This document shows positions 7,264 to 15,693 of a stretch of 64,000 nucleotides of DNA, piece by piece. The stretch is from Pseudomonas sp. CFBP 13711. GTDB taxonomy: Bacteria > Pseudomonadota > Gammaproteobacteria > Pseudomonadales > Pseudomonadaceae. The position numbers were made by a program, and so were the translations under genes. The notes below the pieces were generated by a model. That model had not been told where the DNA came from. It worked only from the letters and a program-made list of their open reading frames with translations, and did not search any database. The DNA lies in the NCBI RefSeq assembly GCF_014842265.1, contig NZ_JACYVI010000017.1:1-64000 (forward strand), written 5' to 3'. Each line of letters starts with the position of its first letter. Positions within the stretch are counted from its first letter, which is position 1.

Positions 7264-7989
7264 TCAGCGGCGAATGGAGTCCGGGTGCTCGGACTCATCC
7301 CTGACCAGCAGCATCAGGGCATCGCGTTTTTCCAGCAGGTGGTGGCGCAGGATGCTGCTCAGGCGCTTGCCGTCCCGGGCTTGCAGGGCCTCGATCATCT
7401 CTTCGTGGTCGTGAAGTGCGCGGTCCCACTTCGGGGCCTGGTGATTGGACAGAAAGCGTAAGGCGTGGATGCGCCGGTTCAGCGACAGGTAGACCTGACG
7501 CAGCGCCGAGTTGCGCGCGGCCAGGTTGATCAGGTCGTGGATGGCGCGGTTGCGCTGGTAGTAACCCGGTAGATCGTTCTGGTTTTTGCTGACCACCATG
7601 GCGTAGTGCAGCGCCTTGATGTCGTCGATTTCCTGGGCAGTGATGCGCTCGCAGGCCAGCTCCCCGGCGAAGGCTTCGATGCCGCTCATCAGTTCGAAGG
7701 TTTCGCGGATCTCCAGCTCCGACATGCGGGCAACGCTGGCGCCCCGGTTCGGGTTGATTTCAATCAGCCCCTCCACGGCCAGCACTTTCAGCGCTTCGCG
7801 CAACGGCGTGCGGGAGATGCCGAGGGTTTCACACAGCTCGCGCTCGTTGAGCTTGGTGCCTGGGGCGAGCACGCCTTCGGTGATAAAGCCGCGCAGGTGA
7901 TCGATGACGATGTCGTGCAGGCGCTGGCGTTCGACTTTAGGCATTGGCCGGGCGTCGGGCTGTGCGCTCATTTTTTCAGTATTTTGCAT
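7264..7989 (-). CDS. GntR-family (FCD) transcriptional regulator
   Basis: 241 residues. The N-terminal winged helix (GVLAPGTKLNERELCETLGI, then SRTPLREALKVL) is followed by an all-alpha FCD ligand domain (IETRETFELMS..., HDLINLAARN, HDEEMIEAL). FCD regulators usually bind organic acids or amino acids and repress catabolic genes. The divergent aminotransferase/MFS genes and the downstream SHMT-fold gene are the obvious targets. A palindrome overlaps its own start codon, which suggests autoregulation, and related palindromes lie before 8154 and 13361. Confidence 0.92.
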   Translation of the reverse strand: MQNTEKMSAQPDARPMPKVERQRLHDIVIDHLRGFITEGVLAPGTKLNERELCETLGISRTPLREALKVLAVEGLIEINPNRGASVARMSELEIRETFELMSGIEAFAGELACERITAQEIDDIKALHYAMVVSKNQNDLPGYYQRNRAIHDLINLAARNSALRQVYLSLNRRIHALRFLSNHQAPKWDRALHDHEEMIEALQARDGKRLSSILRHHLLEKRDALMLLVRDESEHPDSIRR

Positions 7990-7996
7990 TCAATAC
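7979..7996. promoter_or_regulatory. Putative GntR operator overlapping the regulator's start codon
   Basis: GTATTTTGCATTCAATAC is an imperfect palindrome containing TTGCATTCAA, one base away from the perfect TTGAATTCAA core seen at 8107-8122 and 13381-13402. It covers the ATG of the regulator gene at 7987-7989, so binding there would block transcription or translation initiation. Confidence 0.55.
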
Positions 7997-8106
7997 ATCC
8001 TTCCTGGACCCGCTCTGGCAAGGAGTCCTTATTCGAAAATGCTCCAGTTCGCTGGAAAGATTAGCGCAGTTAGGCCGTTTGACACAGCATCGCCCTGTGC
8101 TAGGTT

Positions 8107-8122
8107 AATTTTGAATTCAAAA
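8107..8122. promoter_or_regulatory. Putative GntR operator upstream of aminotransferase gene
   Basis: ATTTTGAATTCAAAAT is a perfect 16-base palindrome ending 31 bases before the start codon of the aminotransferase. It lies in the divergent promoter region and is followed by an AT-rich half copy (ACAAAATT). Confidence 0.6.
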
Positions 8123-8153
8123 TACAAAATTATAAAAAGACAAGGAGACACCG

Positions 8154-9365
8154 ATGCTGAAGCTCGATTTCCACCCCGCCGGTCGCCACTTCCTTCAGAT
8201 TCCGGGGCCTAGCCCGGTGCCGGATCGCATCCTTCGCGCGATGAGTTACCCCACCATTGACCACCGCGGCCCGGAGTTCGGCGCGCTGGGGCTCAAGGTG
8301 CTGGAAGGCATCAAGAAGATTTTCAAGACCGTGCATCCGGTGGTGATTTATCCCGCGTCGGGCACCGGTGCCTGGGAAGCGGCGCTGTGCAACACCCTGA
8401 GTTCGGGCGACGAAGTGTTGATGTTCGAGACCGGCCACTTCGCGACGCTGTGGCAGAAGATGGCGTTGAGTCTCGGCCTCAAGCCGCAGTTCATTGGTCG
8501 GCCCGGCATTGAGGGCTGGCGCGGTGGCGTCGATGCGCAAATGATCGAAGACCACCTGCGCGCTGACGGCGGGCATCGCATCAAGGCGGTCTGCGTCGTG
8601 CACAACGAGACCAGCACCGGCGTGACTTCGGATATCGCTTCCGTGCGCAAGGCCATTGATGCGGCGGGCCACCCTGCCCTGCTGCTGGTCGACACCATCT
8701 CCGGCCTGGCGTCCGCCGACTATCGTCATGACGAGTGGGGCGTGGACGTGACCGTTTCCGGCTCGCAGAAGGGCCTGATGTTGCCGCCGGGCATCAGCTT
8801 CAACGCCCTGTCGCCCAAAGCCATCGAGGCCAGTAAAAGTGCCGGTCTGCCCTGCAGTTTCTGGGCGTGGGACGAGATCATCGAGATGAACAAGACCGGT
8901 TACTGGCCCTACACGCCGAACACCAACTTGTTGTACGGATTGTCCGAAGCGCTGGACATGATCCTCGGCGAAGGCCTGGACAACGTGTTCATCCGTCATA
9001 ACCGCCTGGCGAAGGCCTGTCGCACCGCCGTGACCGCCTGGGGCCTGGAAATCCAGTGCGCCGACCCGAGCGTTTACAGCCCCGTGCTCACCGGCGTGAT
9101 GACGCCTGAAGGCATCGACGCCGACCAGGTGCGCAAGACCATTTACGAGCGCTTCGACATGTCCCTGGGCACCGGCCTGGGCAAGATGAAAGGCCGCATG
9201 TTCCGCATCGGCCACTTGGGCGACTGCAACGACCTGATGCTGATGGCCACCCTGACCGGCTGCGAAATGGGCCTGCAGATGGCCGGCGTAAAACTTCAGT
9301 CCAGCGGCGTTCTGGCCGCCATGGATTACCTGGGAGGGCAATCGGTGCCGCTGCGACGCGACTAA
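8154..9365 (+). CDS. Class V aminotransferase, serine/aspartate-glyoxylate type
   Basis: The 403-residue protein has the start typical of the serine-glyoxylate aminotransferase family (FLQIPGPSPVPDRIL) and the PLP-binding lysine in VSGSQKGLMLPPG. It would move an amino group from serine, aspartate or a similar donor to glyoxylate, giving glycine. Relatives include SgaA, PucG (ureidoglycine-glyoxylate) and BhcA (aspartate-glyoxylate), and sequence reading alone cannot choose between them. It starts 165 bases from the divergent regulator with a strong AAGGAG site. Its own terminator at 9376-9401 separates it from the MFS gene. Confidence 0.88.
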   Translation: MLKLDFHPAGRHFLQIPGPSPVPDRILRAMSYPTIDHRGPEFGALGLKVLEGIKKIFKTVHPVVIYPASGTGAWEAALCNTLSSGDEVLMFETGHFATLWQKMALSLGLKPQFIGRPGIEGWRGGVDAQMIEDHLRADGGHRIKAVCVVHNETSTGVTSDIASVRKAIDAAGHPALLLVDTISGLASADYRHDEWGVDVTVSGSQKGLMLPPGISFNALSPKAIEASKSAGLPCSFWAWDEIIEMNKTGYWPYTPNTNLLYGLSEALDMILGEGLDNVFIRHNRLAKACRTAVTAWGLEIQCADPSVYSPVLTGVMTPEGIDADQVRKTIYERFDMSLGTGLGKMKGRMFRIGHLGDCNDLMLMATLTGCEMGLQMAGVKLQSSGVLAAMDYLGGQSVPLRRD

Positions 9366-9375
9366 TGCCACACCC

Positions 9376-9401
9376 CGCTGCGGCACGCCCGCAGCGTTTT
9401 T
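9376..9401 (+). terminator. Rho-independent terminator after aminotransferase gene
   Basis: CGCTGCGG and CCGCAGCG pair around a five-base loop and are followed by TTTTT. Confidence 0.85.
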
Positions 9402-9466
9402 GACACATCTCACTATCCCGAATCATCGCGTTGTCAGCGAACACAATAAGAAACTGGAGATAGCAC

Positions 9467-10765
9467 ATGAAGTTTTTACGTCTGCGCCCCACCACGGTGG
9501 TGCTGTTCATGCTGTGCGCCATGTATTTCATTACCTACCTGGACCGCGTCAACGTCAGCACCGCCGCGGTCGGTTTCGGTAAAGAGTTCAACCTGAGCAA
9601 AACCGAGATCGGCATCGTCTTCTCGGCCTTCGCGTACCCCTATCTGATCTTCCAAATCATCGGCGGCTGGGTCAGCGACCGATTCGGCGCCAAGCGAACG
9701 CTGGTGGTGTGCGGGCTGATCTGGGCCAGCGCCACGGTGCTGACCGGCCTGGCCGGCGGTTTCGTCTCGCTGATCGTCGCGCGGATACTCCTCGGCCTCG
9801 GTGAAGGCGCGACGTTCCCCGCAGCAACGGCGGCAATGTCCCGCTGGATCCCGAAGGAAAAACGCGGCTTCGCCCAAGGCATCACCCACGCCTTCGCCCG
9901 CCTCGGTAATGCACTGGCGCCAGCAGCAATGATCGCGGTGATGGCCACGTATGGCTGGCGCGAATCGTTTTATGTCTGCGCGGCCACCAGCTTCGTCTGG
10001 GTCATCCTGTGGATGGCGGTGTTCACCGAGCATCCGAAAGACCACCCGCACATCTCCAAGCAGGAACTGGGCACCCTGCCGCCGCCGAAAGTGAAATCCA
10101 GCGTCGTGCTGCCGTGGGGTCGCCTGTTCAAGCGTATGGCCCCAGTCACCATCGTTTACTTCTGCTACGGCTGGACGCTGTGGCTGCTGCTCAGTTGGGT
10201 GCCGATGTACTTCATGAACATGGGCCTGGATTTGAAGGGCACGGCGATTTTCGCGTCGACGGTGTTCTTCGGTGGCGTGGTCGGCGACACCTTGGGCGGC
10301 ATCGTCAGCGACCGCATTTATACGCGGACCAAGGACCTGAACAAGGCGCGCAGCCTGATGGTCGCCGTGTGCCTTGGCCTGACGCTGCTGTCGCTGGTGC
10401 CGTTGATGTTCACCAAGGACATGCACATTTCCCTGGCCTGCCTGGCCATCGGGTTTTTCTTCTCGGAGATGACCATCGGCCCGATGTGGGCGATTCCGAT
10501 GGACATCGCGCCGGACCATTGCGGCACCGCGAGCGGCATGATGAACACTGGATCGGCCATGGCCGCCATCGTCAGCCCGGTGGCCGCCGGTCTGTTGATC
10601 GACAAGTTTGGCAACTGGCAGCTGCCGTTTCTGGTCAGCATTGTTCTGCTGGCGATTGGCGTCGTGCTGTCGTTCCGCATGAAGCCGCAGAACCGGTTTG
10701 AATATGGGCAGCCGGCCGCGCCTCTGACACCGAGTGCGGAACCGGCGCCGGTGGTCAGTAAATAA
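9467..10765 (+). CDS. MFS transporter, anion:cation symporter family
   Basis: A 432-residue protein with about 12 hydrophobic segments. TM1 reads MYFITYLDRVNVSTAA, a hallmark of the ACS family (phthalate, glucarate and tartrate permeases), and the loop 2-3 motif reads GGWVSDRFGAKR. It probably imports the organic anion catabolised by the surrounding enzymes. GGAG precedes the ATG. The hydratase gene follows 92 bases downstream with a small GCCGCC-TTCG-GGCGGC hairpin in between, so the two are likely co-transcribed. Confidence 0.92.
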   Translation: MKFLRLRPTTVVLFMLCAMYFITYLDRVNVSTAAVGFGKEFNLSKTEIGIVFSAFAYPYLIFQIIGGWVSDRFGAKRTLVVCGLIWASATVLTGLAGGFVSLIVARILLGLGEGATFPAATAAMSRWIPKEKRGFAQGITHAFARLGNALAPAAMIAVMATYGWRESFYVCAATSFVWVILWMAVFTEHPKDHPHISKQELGTLPPPKVKSSVVLPWGRLFKRMAPVTIVYFCYGWTLWLLLSWVPMYFMNMGLDLKGTAIFASTVFFGGVVGDTLGGIVSDRIYTRTKDLNKARSLMVAVCLGLTLLSLVPLMFTKDMHISLACLAIGFFFSEMTIGPMWAIPMDIAPDHCGTASGMMNTGSAMAAIVSPVAAGLLIDKFGNWQLPFLVSIVLLAIGVVLSFRMKPQNRFEYGQPAAPLTPSAEPAPVVSK

Positions 10766-10857
10766 AGCCACAACAGAAGCCGCCTTCGGGCGGCGATCTG
10801 ATCCATGAAGCTTCAGCCCCGCACGCTGCAATCGAACCCCTTCACCGGAGAACCCTT

Positions 10858-11622
10858 TTGGACACTGACACCCAACCTTCGCGCCTGGCGCAGCTGATCG
10901 TCGATGCGCAGAACAAGCGCAGCCTGTTAGGCGAGCTGGAATTCGACCTGAACCCGACAGACCGCGACGCGGCGTACCTCACGCAACAGAAAATCCTGCG
11001 CTTGCGTGGCGTTGAAGCGGGCGGCTGGAAGATTGGTTCGAAGTCCACGGACGGGCCGATTCAGGGCTCGCCCCTGCCCCGCGACTGCCTGTTCCCGTCG
11101 ACCGGCACACTGGACCGCAGCGTCTATCCGCCAGTGGGTCTGGAGCTGGAGATCGCCTTCCGCTTCAACCGCACCTTCAGCCCTCGGGATGAGGCGTACA
11201 GCGACGAGGAGGTCATGGCCGGCATTGGCGAGATGGCAGCGTCCATCGAGGTGGTCTCCAGCCGGTTCGCGGCGTGGCCGAAGATCGAGCCACTGACGCA
11301 ACTCGCCGATCTGCTTAACCACGGCGCCTTGGTGGTGGGTGATTTCGTACCCTACGACGCGTCCTTTCCCTTCGTTGAACCGACGCTTTCATTCACGCTG
11401 AATGGCGAGAGCGTTGTGCCGTCGAAGGTCGCCAATCCTGCGGGCGACCCGCGCCGGTTGTTGCCGTGGCTGGTCAACCATCACACCCTGAACGGTCTGC
11501 CGTTGCCCGAGGATTTCGTCGTCACCACGGGTTCTTATACCGGCATGCATTTCGCCCAGGGCATGGCTGAGGTGCTGGGACAGATCGACGGGTTGCCACC
11601 GGTTTCATTGACGCTGGCCTGA
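10858..11622 (+). CDS. 2-oxopent-4-enoate hydratase family protein (MhpD-like)
   Basis: 254 residues starting at TTG with GGAG seven bases upstream; no early ATG is available in frame. Family signs are LTQQKILRLRGVEAGGWKIG, the acidic GLELEIAFRF segment that provides metal ligands, and the closing VTTGSYTGMHFAQGMAE. Members hydrate 2-oxo-4-enoic acids or decarboxylate oxalocrotonate using Mg2+. Neither a ring-cleavage gene nor an aldolase partner (MhpE) is nearby, so the substrate here may not be aromatic-derived. It sits at the end of the MFS unit. Confidence 0.85.
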   Translation: MDTDTQPSRLAQLIVDAQNKRSLLGELEFDLNPTDRDAAYLTQQKILRLRGVEAGGWKIGSKSTDGPIQGSPLPRDCLFPSTGTLDRSVYPPVGLELEIAFRFNRTFSPRDEAYSDEEVMAGIGEMAASIEVVSSRFAAWPKIEPLTQLADLLNHGALVVGDFVPYDASFPFVEPTLSFTLNGESVVPSKVANPAGDPRRLLPWLVNHHTLNGLPLPEDFVVTTGSYTGMHFAQGMAEVLGQIDGLPPVSLTLA

Positions 11623-11645
11623 CGCTTTACCTCGCTGCCATAAAA

Positions 11646-11666
11646 AACCCGCCGAGCTGGCGGGTT
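11646..11666. terminator. Bidirectional terminator
   Basis: AACCCGCC and GGCGGGTT pair around GAGCT, with an A run on the left and TTCTTTTT on the right. It serves the convergent hydratase and malic-enzyme genes. Confidence 0.85.
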
Positions 11667-11684
11667 CTTTTTGCTGTGAAGCTT

Positions 11685-13361
11685 TTAGTCAGGGCGGCGG
11701 GCATACGACCGGTAAACCGGCTGCCAGAAGTCCTTCTCGATGGCCGCTGACAATTCATCTTCCGATTGCGGCGGCGCCACACTGTCGCGCTGGGCCGCCA
11801 TGCCGACGGCGAACGCGATGCGTTTGCTGACCGCTTGAACATCCCGCAACGGCGGCAGCATCTGCCCTGTCGCTGCGCATTCAGCCAGTGCCTGGGCCGA
11901 CGCCATCAGCATGCCGTCGGTGACGCGGGTCGCCTTGCTCGCGATGGCGCCGAGGCCAATGCCGGGGAAGATGTAGGAGTTGTTGCACTGCGCGATAGGA
12001 AAGGTTTTGCCCAGCACCTCAATAGGCAGAAACGGGCTGCCCGTCGCCACCAGCGCCTGCCCGTCGGTCCATTGCAGAATGTCCTTGGGGTGCGCTTCGA
12101 TCTGCGAGGTGGGGTTGGACAGCGGCATGATGATCGGCTGCGGGCAGTGGCTGTGCATCGTCTCGATGATCTGCTGGGTGAACAGTCCGGCCTTGCCCGA
12201 CACGCCAATCAGCACCGTGGGTTTGGCGTTGCTGACCACCTCAAGCAGCGAGGGCCAGTCGGCGCTGAAATCCCAGTCGCTGAGTGAATCACTGGAGTGG
12301 GCCAGTCGCTGTTGGAAGTCGTAGAGGTCCGGCTGGCGATCGGTCAGCAGGCCTTTGCTGTTGAGCAGAAAGACCTGACTGCGGGCCTGGGCTTCGGACA
12401 AGCCTTCGAGCTGCATGGCGGCGATGATCTGCTCGGCGATCCCACAACCCGCTGACCCGGCGCCGACGAAGGCGACAGTCTGATCAGACAAGCGCTGGCC
12501 CTTCATCTTGCAGGCGGCCAGCAAGGTGCCGACGGTGACGGCGGCGGTGCCCTGAATGTCATCGTTGAAGCAGCAGAGTTGATCGCGAAAGCGCGCGAGC
12601 AACGGCATGGCATTGGTCAGCGCGAAGTCTTCGAACTGCAGAATGGCTTCCGGCCAACGACGCTGGACGCCTTCGACGAATGCCTGCACGAACGCGTCAT
12701 ATTCGGCGCCGCGAACACGCTCCTGGCCACGGCCGAAATACAGGGGATCCGCCAGCAGCGCCGGGTTGTTGGTGCCGACGTCGAGCACCACCGGCAGCGT
12801 GTAGGCCGGGCTGATGCCGCCGCACGCCGTGTACAGCGACAACTTGCCGATAGGGATGCCCATGCCGCCGACGCCCTGATCGCCGAGGCCGAGAATGCGC
12901 TCGCAATCACTGACGACGATGACTTTGACGTTGTCTTTGGTGACGTTGTTGAGGATCTCGTCGATGCGGTCCTTGTCGGCGATGCTGATGAACAAGCCGC
13001 GATGGCTGCGGTAGATGCGGGAAAATTCCTGGCAGACCTTGCCGACGGTGGGGGTGTAGATGATCGGCAGCATCTCGTCGAGGTGGTCGTCGACGACGCG
13101 GTAGAAGAGTGTTTCGTTGGAATCCTGGATCGAGCGCAGGAGGATGTGTTTGTCCAGATCGGTCGCGCAGGCCTGGTATTGGTGGTAGGCGCGGCTCGCC
13201 TGTTGCTCGATGGTTTCGACGCGTTCGGGGAGCAAACCCTGCAGGGCCAGCGCTTCACGCTCGTCGAGGCTGAACGCGGTGCCTTTGTTGAGAAGTGGGG
13301 TGCCCAACAACGTGGGACCGGCGAAAGGGACTTGCAAGGTGCGATCAGCGGCATGGGTCAT
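11685..13361 (-). CDS. maeA: NAD-dependent malic enzyme
   Basis: Oxidative decarboxylation of malate to pyruvate. The 558-residue protein is of full length for the SfcA/MaeA family. It shows the N-terminal motif IIYTPTVG, the substrate region GLGDQGVGGMGIPIGK, the metal/catalytic motif FNDDIQGTAAV and the Rossmann motif FVGAGSAGCGIAEQ. A TTGAATTCAA-centred palindrome 20 bases before the ATG ties it to the GntR regulon, so this copy is probably induced with the catabolic genes to drain C4 acids to pyruvate. An AGGAGA site precedes the start. Confidence 0.95.
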   Translation of the reverse strand: MTHAADRTLQVPFAGPTLLGTPLLNKGTAFSLDEREALALQGLLPERVETIEQQASRAYHQYQACATDLDKHILLRSIQDSNETLFYRVVDDHLDEMLPIIYTPTVGKVCQEFSRIYRSHRGLFISIADKDRIDEILNNVTKDNVKVIVVSDCERILGLGDQGVGGMGIPIGKLSLYTACGGISPAYTLPVVLDVGTNNPALLADPLYFGRGQERVRGAEYDAFVQAFVEGVQRRWPEAILQFEDFALTNAMPLLARFRDQLCCFNDDIQGTAAVTVGTLLAACKMKGQRLSDQTVAFVGAGSAGCGIAEQIIAAMQLEGLSEAQARSQVFLLNSKGLLTDRQPDLYDFQQRLAHSSDSLSDWDFSADWPSLLEVVSNAKPTVLIGVSGKAGLFTQQIIETMHSHCPQPIIMPLSNPTSQIEAHPKDILQWTDGQALVATGSPFLPIEVLGKTFPIAQCNNSYIFPGIGLGAIASKATRVTDGMLMASAQALAECAATGQMLPPLRDVQAVSKRIAFAVGMAAQRDSVAPPQSEDELSAAIEKDFWQPVYRSYARRPD

Positions 13362-13380
13362 GTCTGTCTCCTGTGCTTAT

Positions 13381-13402
13381 TGTATTTTGAATTCAATGTA
13401 CA
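13381..13402. promoter_or_regulatory. Putative GntR operator upstream of malic enzyme gene
   Basis: TGTA, two bases, TTGAATTCAA, two bases, TACA: an imperfect 22-base palindrome 20 bases before the malic enzyme ATG. It shares its core with the site at 8107-8122. Confidence 0.6.
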
Positions 13403-13458
13403 CCTTTGGCCTGGAAAGCCAATGCACGAATGGAAATCTGCGGTGCTTGAACTGGCGT

Positions 13459-13620
13459 CTTCCCGGCTGAAGCCGGTCCCACTAAACACCGCGTACACCC
13501 ATTGAATTGGCTCATGCCGCACACCCTGTGGGACCGGCTTTAGCCGGGAAGGCGTCAGGCGTCACGCTGCACATCTTGTGTTGTACATCCCGGCCTCGTC
13601 CCGGCTGAAGCCGGTCCTAC
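13459..13620. repeat. Cluster of three CCGGCTNAAGCCGG REP hairpins
   Basis: Copies at about 13459-13482, 13527-13551 (inverted) and 13599-13620 share TCCCGGCTGAAGCCGGTCC or its complement. Nothing else is seen in the gap 13403-13755. The family recurs at 23057-23425, 28962-29122, 37158-37248 and 50422-50514. Confidence 0.8.
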
Positions 13621-13755
13621 GTAGATACCCGTTCGCCCCATCGGACCGGCATTAACGATTGCCGCTGACACCCTTACCCTCACGACTATCAACCTGCCAT
13701 CACCCTCAGGCAAAATGCCGGACCTATGTAGGAATCATCCCCAGGAGTGGTCGGA

Positions 13756-14340
13756 ATGCGCTTGTTCAGTTTAAGAATCCTGCTGGTCTGCACCGCGTTG
13801 GCTTCATGCCTGGGCATGGTCGGCGCGCAGGCCGCGACCAAAGCCAAACCCGCGCCGAAACCTTCTGGGCAAAAAGTCGCGATGCTCGGCGGCAAATTTG
13901 CCTTCACCCTGCCGAAGGACTACGTCAAAGGCCCCATGGAAGAAATCGATGCCAAGGCCAGGGCTGCAGGCGTCACCGGCTCGCTCTACATGAACAAGCC
14001 AGCCAAGCGCGTGGTCATCATCACCGAAGCGCCGCTGCCCAATGACCAGAAGGTCGGCGCCAACGACAAGCCAACCCTCGACGGCATCATCGCCGACACG
14101 CTGCAACAGCAGCAGTCCAGCTACAAGGACTTCAAGAAGCTGGGCGAGAAGAAAATCGTACGAAAAGGCCTCGGCATGCGTCAGCTGGATATCTCAGGGA
14201 GCGTAGACGGCGGTCGGGTGCTGAGCACGACGATTACCGCGGCCTACGGCAAACGCACGGCGATGGTGAACGTGATCTCCCTGGCGAAGGATGCCAAGGC
14301 CCACGCCGAGGTGGTCAAGGGTGTGACCGGCGGGAAGTGA
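13756..14340 (+). CDS. Exported protein of unknown function (possible lipoprotein)
   Basis: 194 residues. The leader LLVCTALASCLGMVGAQAA contains LASC, which matches a lipobox, and also a possible signal-peptidase I site (AQA-A), so anchoring is uncertain. The mature part has a short Lys/Pro-rich stretch and then GGKFAFTLPKDYVKGPM, suggestive of the DcrB/PsbP-like fold but not conclusively. ATG 13756 is preferred over GTG 13747 because AGGAG sits eight bases before it. It is monocistronic. Confidence 0.7.
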   Translation: MRLFSLRILLVCTALASCLGMVGAQAATKAKPAPKPSGQKVAMLGGKFAFTLPKDYVKGPMEEIDAKARAAGVTGSLYMNKPAKRVVIITEAPLPNDQKVGANDKPTLDGIIADTLQQQQSSYKDFKKLGEKKIVRKGLGMRQLDISGSVDGGRVLSTTITAAYGKRTAMVNVISLAKDAKAHAEVVKGVTGGK

Positions 14341-14418
14341 GAGTTGCTGCTTTTGCGGCAGCGGTTGCAGCCGAAAAAGCAGCGATGTCAGATCATCAAT
14401 CTGATCACGTGGGCCTGA

Positions 14419-15588
14419 TCATTCCGGCAACGTCAGTTTGGTCCCGCCCGGATGCGCCTTGATCACGCTGTAAGGCACGGTCGACCATTCGGGACTTTCA
14501 CACGCGCGCATGACGCGAGCGAAAGAGGGGCCGAACACGATGCCTTTTTCAGTGAAATACCACGACGGAAACTCCCAGACCGACGGGTCTGTGTAGTCGC
14601 AGTCGTCTTCGGTAGCAGGCTTCACCATGTCTGCAGGGTGCGCCGCTTTTAACTGCTCAACGAGCCAGGGGGCGAAGGCTTTGCCGCGGTAGTCCGAATA
14701 CGTGTCGAAACTGACACCACCTTCTTCATCACGTTCGTAATGAAACGGCGCGCCTTTGCCGACCCACACCACGTCTTCCAGCGTCAACTCTTTCCCCGTG
14801 CTGGCATCCAGATTCAGCGGCGAGTCGCCGAAGTCCGGGTGCGCGCCGCCGCAATCATAATCGGTGAAGACGCTTAGGCTCACGATGCCAGGCGTCAGCA
14901 AGCGCGGCGTGACCGTCTGCGCAAAATCACCACCGTTGCGACTGGCATTGAGCATGCACTGGTTGTAGCTGACAACCTCCTGCCACAAGCGCGAGCGCAG
15001 CTGCTGATTGATACGTGCGGCCCGCTCCGGCGCGTAACCCGACGTGATTTCAAACATCGAGACGCCCGACTCCGGCTCCACCCACCATTGCAGCCCGTGG
15101 CCCATGAACGTGGCTTTTTTGTCTGCCTTGAGCGGCAGGTGTGTGAGCCGCAGGTAGTCATAGGTCGACTGTTTGTAAATGTCCTGCCAACCCGGTTCGG
15201 CGGAAGCATCCGGTGCGGTGACGGCGCGCTCGGCCAGTTGCACCTTGTAGGACTTGCCCTTGCTGCTCCAATCCCCGGTCCAGGTCGCGTCCGGATTTTT
15301 ATGAAGGACCAGCTTCGGCAACTTGGCTTCGTCGTCGTAGCTCAGGCCCTCGGTCAGCATCAGGTCATTGCCCTTCGAGGTGCCGGAAAGCGGCAGGTCC
15401 TTGTGGTACTTCTCGTAGAAATAGCGGCCCGTCACGTCTTCAGCGCTGGTGAGATCCAGCTCGACGACGATGGGCGATTTACCCAAGGTGCCTGTCAGCA
15501 CATGGACCGCATTCTCGGCGTGCAGGGTAAATGGCGCGATCAGCGCGGCGAGGCAGGTGATACGCAAAACGGAGAGAGAAACAGGCAT
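14419..15588 (-). CDS. Periplasmic protein with DUF3298-like C-terminal domain
   Basis: 389 residues with a signal peptide cleaved near TLHAEN. The C-terminal half has the DUF3298/RsiV-like pattern GGAHPDFGDSPLNLDASTGK followed by LTLEDVVWVGKG. The N-terminal half carries TGRYFYEKYHKDLPLSG, resembling a beta-rich ligand-binding segment. Related proteins bind cell-wall ligands or lysozyme, but no function can be assigned here. AAGGAC precedes the start. It is convergent with the preceding gene across a short GC-rich gap. Confidence 0.75.
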   Translation of the reverse strand: MPVSLSVLRITCLAALIAPFTLHAENAVHVLTGTLGKSPIVVELDLTSAEDVTGRYFYEKYHKDLPLSGTSKGNDLMLTEGLSYDDEAKLPKLVLHKNPDATWTGDWSSKGKSYKVQLAERAVTAPDASAEPGWQDIYKQSTYDYLRLTHLPLKADKKATFMGHGLQWWVEPESGVSMFEITSGYAPERAARINQQLRSRLWQEVVSYNQCMLNASRNGGDFAQTVTPRLLTPGIVSLSVFTDYDCGGAHPDFGDSPLNLDASTGKELTLEDVVWVGKGAPFHYERDEEGGVSFDTYSDYRGKAFAPWLVEQLKAAHPADMVKPATEDDCDYTDPSVWEFPSWYFTEKGIVFGPSFARVMRACESPEWSTVPYSVIKAHPGGTKLTLPE

Positions 15589-15693
15589 CAGACGTCCTTT
15601 GTGATGATGCTAACGAGTCGGGCCAGTAATCTCCTGAATCGCGGAGCGTCTGGCAAGGGCCAGCCGTGATTTCCTCGAAGCGTGACAGCGCGG

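Noticed and set aside
8130..9413. 427-codon minus-strand frame opposite the aminotransferase
   Set aside because: A shadow frame; the plus-strand protein has an intact PLP motif, ribosome site and terminator.
9967..10806. Overlapping frames within the MFS and hydratase genes
   Set aside because: All are out-of-frame shadows with no start signals; the transporter frame has continuous hydrophobic helices.
5985..13402. Complete beta-hydroxyaspartate (Bhc) pathway
   Set aside because: Only a BhcA-like aminotransferase is present; no hydroxyaspartate dehydratase, aldolase of the BhcC type or iminosuccinate reductase is visible, and the regulator is GntR rather than IclR.
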